From an uncultured Victivallaceae bacterium (lineage in GTDB: Bacteria > Verrucomicrobiota > Lentisphaeria > Victivallales > Victivallaceae): a stretch of 64,000 bases of DNA. The DNA lies in assembly GCA_944392655.1 (NCBI GenBank), contig CALXXL010000007.1, forward strand, positions 1-64,000. Direction: 5' to 3'. The number at the start of each line of letters is the position of its first letter. Position 1 is the stretch's first letter. A program made the position numbers and the translations under genes. Shown one piece after another: positions 61,502 through 64,000 of this stretch. The notes below the pieces were generated by a model that saw only the letters and a list, made by a program, of their open reading frames with translations, did not search any database and had not been told where the DNA came from.

Positions 61502-61780
61502 TTACATATCAACTCTGTAAAGAGTCATGTCGGAACACATATCATGTAACTGCGGGCAGATGGTCTGAAAATGTTCGCTGTTATTATGCGAATCAACCGC
61601 ATTCTGGTCTTTCCACTCTTCCAGGAAAATAAATTTATTATCCGAACAGGAATCTTTGACAAAATTATAGCTGATGTTGCCTTTTTCGCAGCGGGATGCT
61701 TTTACCAAATCCCAGGCCTTTGTCTCAATAACTCCACAGAATTCCGGTTTTACAGTAAGAACTGCAATTAATTTTATCAT
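61502..61780 (-). CDS. ABM-domain putative quinol monooxygenase (YgiN-like)
   Basis: A 92-residue dimeric ferredoxin-like-fold protein of the antibiotic-biosynthesis-monooxygenase family: IKLIAVLTVKPEFCGVIETKAWDLVKASRCEKGNISYNF and FIFLEEWKDQNAVDSHNNSEHFQ follow the usual pattern. Members oxidise quinols or handle heme; this one is not further assignable. It is 10 bp after the SWEET-like gene on the same strand, a pairing without a known explanation. Confidence 0.85.
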   Translation of the reverse strand: MIKLIAVLTVKPEFCGVIETKAWDLVKASRCEKGNISYNFVKDSCSDNKFIFLEEWKDQNAVDSHNNSEHFQTICPQLHDMCSDMTLYRVDM

Positions 61781-61790
61781 TTGTTTTCCC

Positions 61791-62075
61791 TCATGCTTGT
61801 TGATTTTTCAGTTTGTTTTGATAGTAAAAACATAACGCTAAATCAATTGAAGCGTTAATTGTATTTAACATATAAAATGCGATTACCCAGTCTATATTGC
61901 CAAGCAATTTATAAACTACTCCGCTCAAATAACCAATAATAACTAATGTGGTAAAAGCAAAAGATTTGCCTTTTGGGTTTTTGGTTTTTATGGTCTTTAC
62001 AATTGATAGCGGCCAGCTTATTCCGAAACATATCATCATTCCGGCTTCAAACAACTGCGGTATATTAAACTCCAT
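61791..62075 (-). CDS. SemiSWEET/PQ-loop-like small membrane protein
   Basis: A 94-residue protein with three predicted helices. The loop ISWPLSIVKTIKTKNPKGKSF resembles the PQ-loop of bacterial SemiSWEET sugar transporters, which work as dimers. Start ATG 62075 is chosen because GAGGA lies about 9 nt before it. The substrate is unknown. It follows the pyrophosphatase terminator and precedes the ABM gene. Confidence 0.7.
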   Translation of the reverse strand: MEFNIPQLFEAGMMICFGISWPLSIVKTIKTKNPKGKSFAFTTLVIIGYLSGVVYKLLGNIDWVIAFYMLNTINASIDLALCFYYQNKLKNQQA

Positions 62076-62100
62076 ATAAAAATCCTCTAATGGCAAATAA

Positions 62101-62130
62101 AAACCCGCCGGGGATTACTCCGGCGGGTTT
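62101..62130 (-). terminator. Terminator of hppA
   Basis: An 11-bp stem, AAACCCGCCGG (62101-62111) with CCGGCGGGTTT (62120-62130). On the minus strand it is followed by TTTTTATTT. Confidence 0.9.
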
Positions 62131-62156
62131 AACATTACATGTATTGAAATACTGTA

Positions 62157-64000
62157 TTACTTGACAGCTTTCATTGCAATGTGCAGGAATTCCTGGATTT
62201 CCGGGGAGAATCTGATTACAACCGGAGCAAATACAATGGAAACCATGCTCATAAGTTTGATCAGAATATTCAAGCTCGGACCGGAAGTATCTTTGCACGG
62301 GTCACCGACGGTATCACCGATAACCGCAGCACCGTGAACCGGATTTTTGCTGCCATCCGGCAATTTCTTGCCGCCATGCGCACCCTTTTCAATATATTTC
62401 TTTGCGTTGTCCCAAGCGCCACCAGCGTTGTTCAACATGGTCGCCAACATAAATCCGGTGGCCAAACCGCCGGCCAGCAAGCCCATTACACCGGAGATAC
62501 CGAGAATCAAACCGGTAACTACCGGAACTACAATCGCCAGAAGAGACGGAATCAGCATTTCACGCTGTGCGCCAGCAGTAGAAATTGCTACGCAGGAAGC
62601 GTAATCCGGTTTGCCGGTACCTTCCATGATGCCGGGGATTTCTTTGAACTGACGGCGGACTTCTTCAACCATGGAGCCGGCAGCACGACCAACAGCTTTC
62701 ATGGTCATCGCGCAGAAGATGAAAGCCATCATACCGCCAATGAACATACCGCAGATCAACATCGGGTCAATAATGTGCAGACTGGTTGACTGAACAAATT
62801 CAAGAATGCTGTAATGCTGAGCCTGATCTTTGGTCATGCCCATCCAAACACCATCATCACCGGCAATCTTGGCGATCCACAGCTTGGCTTCTTCAATATA
62901 AGAGGCCAGAAGAGCCATAGCGGTAAGAGCGGCAGAACCGATGGCGAAACCTTTACCGGTAGCGGCAGTGGTATTGCCAAGTGAGTCAAGAGCGTCGGTA
63001 CGTTCACGAACTTCCGGAGGCAGTCCGGACATTTCAGCGTTACCGCCGGCATTGTCGGCGATCGGGCCGTAAGCGTCAGTGGCAAGAGTAATACCAAGAG
63101 TTGCCAACATACCAACAGCGGCGAAACCGATACCGTAAAGGCCGCGAGTGAAACCGCCGTCTTCAGTAGTGAATCCACCGTTAAATCCGAACGCGCAGAT
63201 AATCGCGATACAGATAATAACTACCGGAAGTCCGGCAGAGTACATACCAGTGGCCAAACCGTCAATGATAGTGGTAGCCGGACCCATAACCGCCTGTTCA
63301 GCGATACCACGGGTAGGAGCGTATTCGTCAGAAGTATAATATTCAGTGGTCTGACCGATCAATACACCGGCAGCAAGACCTGCGATAACTGCACCGAAGA
63401 TGGCCCAGGTTACCAGACCGACTGCAGCAAGAACCGCAACCGCGATAAGAATGAGAATGGAACTGCCGAGGGTACCGGTAAGCAAACTGTGAAGCAGCTG
63501 CTTCTGGCTGGCATTTTCCTTACTGCGTACGAAAAGAATACCGATAATGGAAAGAATAGTACCGATACCGGCAACGATCATCGGAGCCAGCACCATGTTC
63601 TGCATCTGTGCAATATAATTTTCAACATCCTGCTGCATCAGCTGCATACCAACGGCAGCGCCGAGAGCAGAGGTAGCGAGGATAGAACCGCAATAGGATT
63701 CGTAAAGGTCGGCGCCCATACCGGCAACGTCGCCTACGTTGTCGCCCACGTTGTCGGCGATGGTAGCAGGGTTGCGGGGGTCGTCTTCCGGGATACCGGC
63801 TTCAACTTTACCAACCAGGTCAGCACCGACGTCGGCCGCTTTGGTGTAGATACCACCGCCGACACGGGCAAACAGAGCCTGAGTGGAAGCACCCATACCG
63901 AAGGTGATCATAGTAGCGGTAATGTGTACCAGCTTGGCCGCTTCAGTGCAACCGGGTTCAACCAGCTGAAGACCCATAAAGCTGAGTCCGTTGGCCATGT
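62157..64000 (-). CDS. hppA: Membrane-bound ion-pumping pyrophosphatase (partial, N-terminus beyond window)
   Basis: At least 613 C-terminal residues of an integral membrane pyrophosphatase that couples PPi hydrolysis to Na+ or H+ transport. The substrate site is complete: [12 protein letters not shown], then [21 protein letters not shown], and near the C-terminus [17 protein letters not shown]. The segment [16 protein letters not shown] has alanine where K+-independent enzymes have lysine, so a K+-dependent form is likely. Whether Na+ or H+ is moved cannot be decided here. The frame continues through the window edge; about 60-100 residues are missing. Confidence 0.94.
   Translation of the reverse strand, partial: MANGLSFMGLQLVEPGCTEAAKLVHITATMITFGMGASTQALFARVGGGIYTKAADVGADLVGKVEAGIPEDDPRNPATIADNVGDNVGDVAGMGADLYESYCGSILATSALGAAVGMQLMQQDVENYIAQMQNMVLAPMIVAGIGTILSIIGILFVRSKENASQKQLLHSLLTGTLGSSILILIAVAVLAAVGLVTWAIFGAVIAGLAAGVLIGQTTEYYTSDEYAPTRGIAEQAVMGPATTIIDGLATGMYSAGLPVVIICIAIICAFGFNGGFTTEDGGFTRGLYGIGFAAVGMLATLGITLATDAYGPIADNAGGNAEMSGLPPEVRERTDALDSLGNTTAATGKGFAIGSAALTAMALLASYIEEAKLWIAKIAGDDGVWMGMTKDQAQHYSILEFVQSTSLHIIDPMLICGMFIGGMMAFIFCAMTMKAVGRAAGSMVEEVRRQFKEIPGIMEGTGKPDYASCVAISTAGAQREMLIPSLLAIVVPVVTGLILGISGVMGLLAGGLATGFMLATMLNNAGGAWDNAKKYIEKGAHGGKKLPDGSKNPVHGAAVIGDTVGDPCKDTSGPSLNILIKLMSMVSIVFAPVVIRFSPEIQEFLHIAMKAVK

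Overview
The window looks like chromosome of a Gram-negative-type anaerobe from the PVC superphylum, most likely a Lentisphaerota (Victivallis-like) gut or sediment lineage. This is an inference. Its basis is moderate GC with AT-rich intergenic DNA, a giant fibronectin/PPC-repeat surface-type protein, lipoproteins and an RND pump (which imply an outer membrane), the Firmicutes-like McsA/McsB arginine-kinase pair, a membrane pyrophosphatase with K+-dependent features, and a 29-codon bS22/AURKAIP1-type ribosomal protein after rpsT. No phage, plasmid or CRISPR module is visible. The only mobile-DNA hint is a hairpin-rich fragment at the very left edge.

Layout. 1-2.0 kb: hairpin fragment and a GPH/MFS-type transporter (-). 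2.2-10.6 kb: one promoter, one 2718-residue repeat protein and one terminator. 10.7-19.7 kb: a long minus-strand operon running nusA-infB-rbfA-nrnA-truB-unknown-dinG, with a structured leader upstream of nusA. 20.1-20.5 kb: rpsT and the bS22-type gene. 20.7-24.3 kb: a CoA-transferase (-), then an oxidoreductase coupled to ispE (+). 24.3-28.0 kb: minus operon M48 peptidase-recO-trmH-nadK-coaB-small coiled-coil protein. 28.2-33.2 kb: RND adaptor, RND pump and metallo-hydrolase (+). 33.1-35.3 kb: a FabB-like synthase and lipA (-). 35.4-40.2 kb: orphan OppD-type ATPase with mutL, then rpsB-tsf with a structured leader. 40.3-44.6 kb: minus cluster PHP hydrolase, large secreted protein of unknown function, and a FetAB-type exporter.

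44.8-50.6 kb is an accessory-looking block: CDF metal exporter, GNAT, an HxlR regulator divergent from two iron-sulfur-type flavodoxin reductases, a small lipoprotein, and a marR-MATE operon with two clear operator palindromes. 50.8-51.1 kb holds tRNA-Pro(TGG) (-) and tRNA-Glu(TTC) (+). 51.3-54.8 kb: a small lipoprotein, an MsbA-type ABC exporter and a DegT aminotransferase. 54.9-57.7 kb: a TrmA-family methyltransferase, radC, and an overlapping gene whose N-terminus carries a HEPN-like R-x4-H motif followed by membrane helices. 57.8-61.4 kb: mcsA-mcsB and a membrane sensor kinase. 61.5-64.0 kb: an ABM-domain protein, a SemiSWEET/PQ-loop-like protein, and hppA, which is cut by the window end.

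Most of the window is housekeeping: translation, isoprenoid, lipoate, CoA and NADP synthesis, and repair. The most unusual parts are the giant repeat protein without a visible signal peptide, the radC-linked HEPN-like membrane protein, the Cys/His-cluster protein between truB and dinG, and several readable regulatory sites (the marR operator pair, the hxlR palindrome, a terminator/antiterminator-like nusA leader and an rpsB leader).
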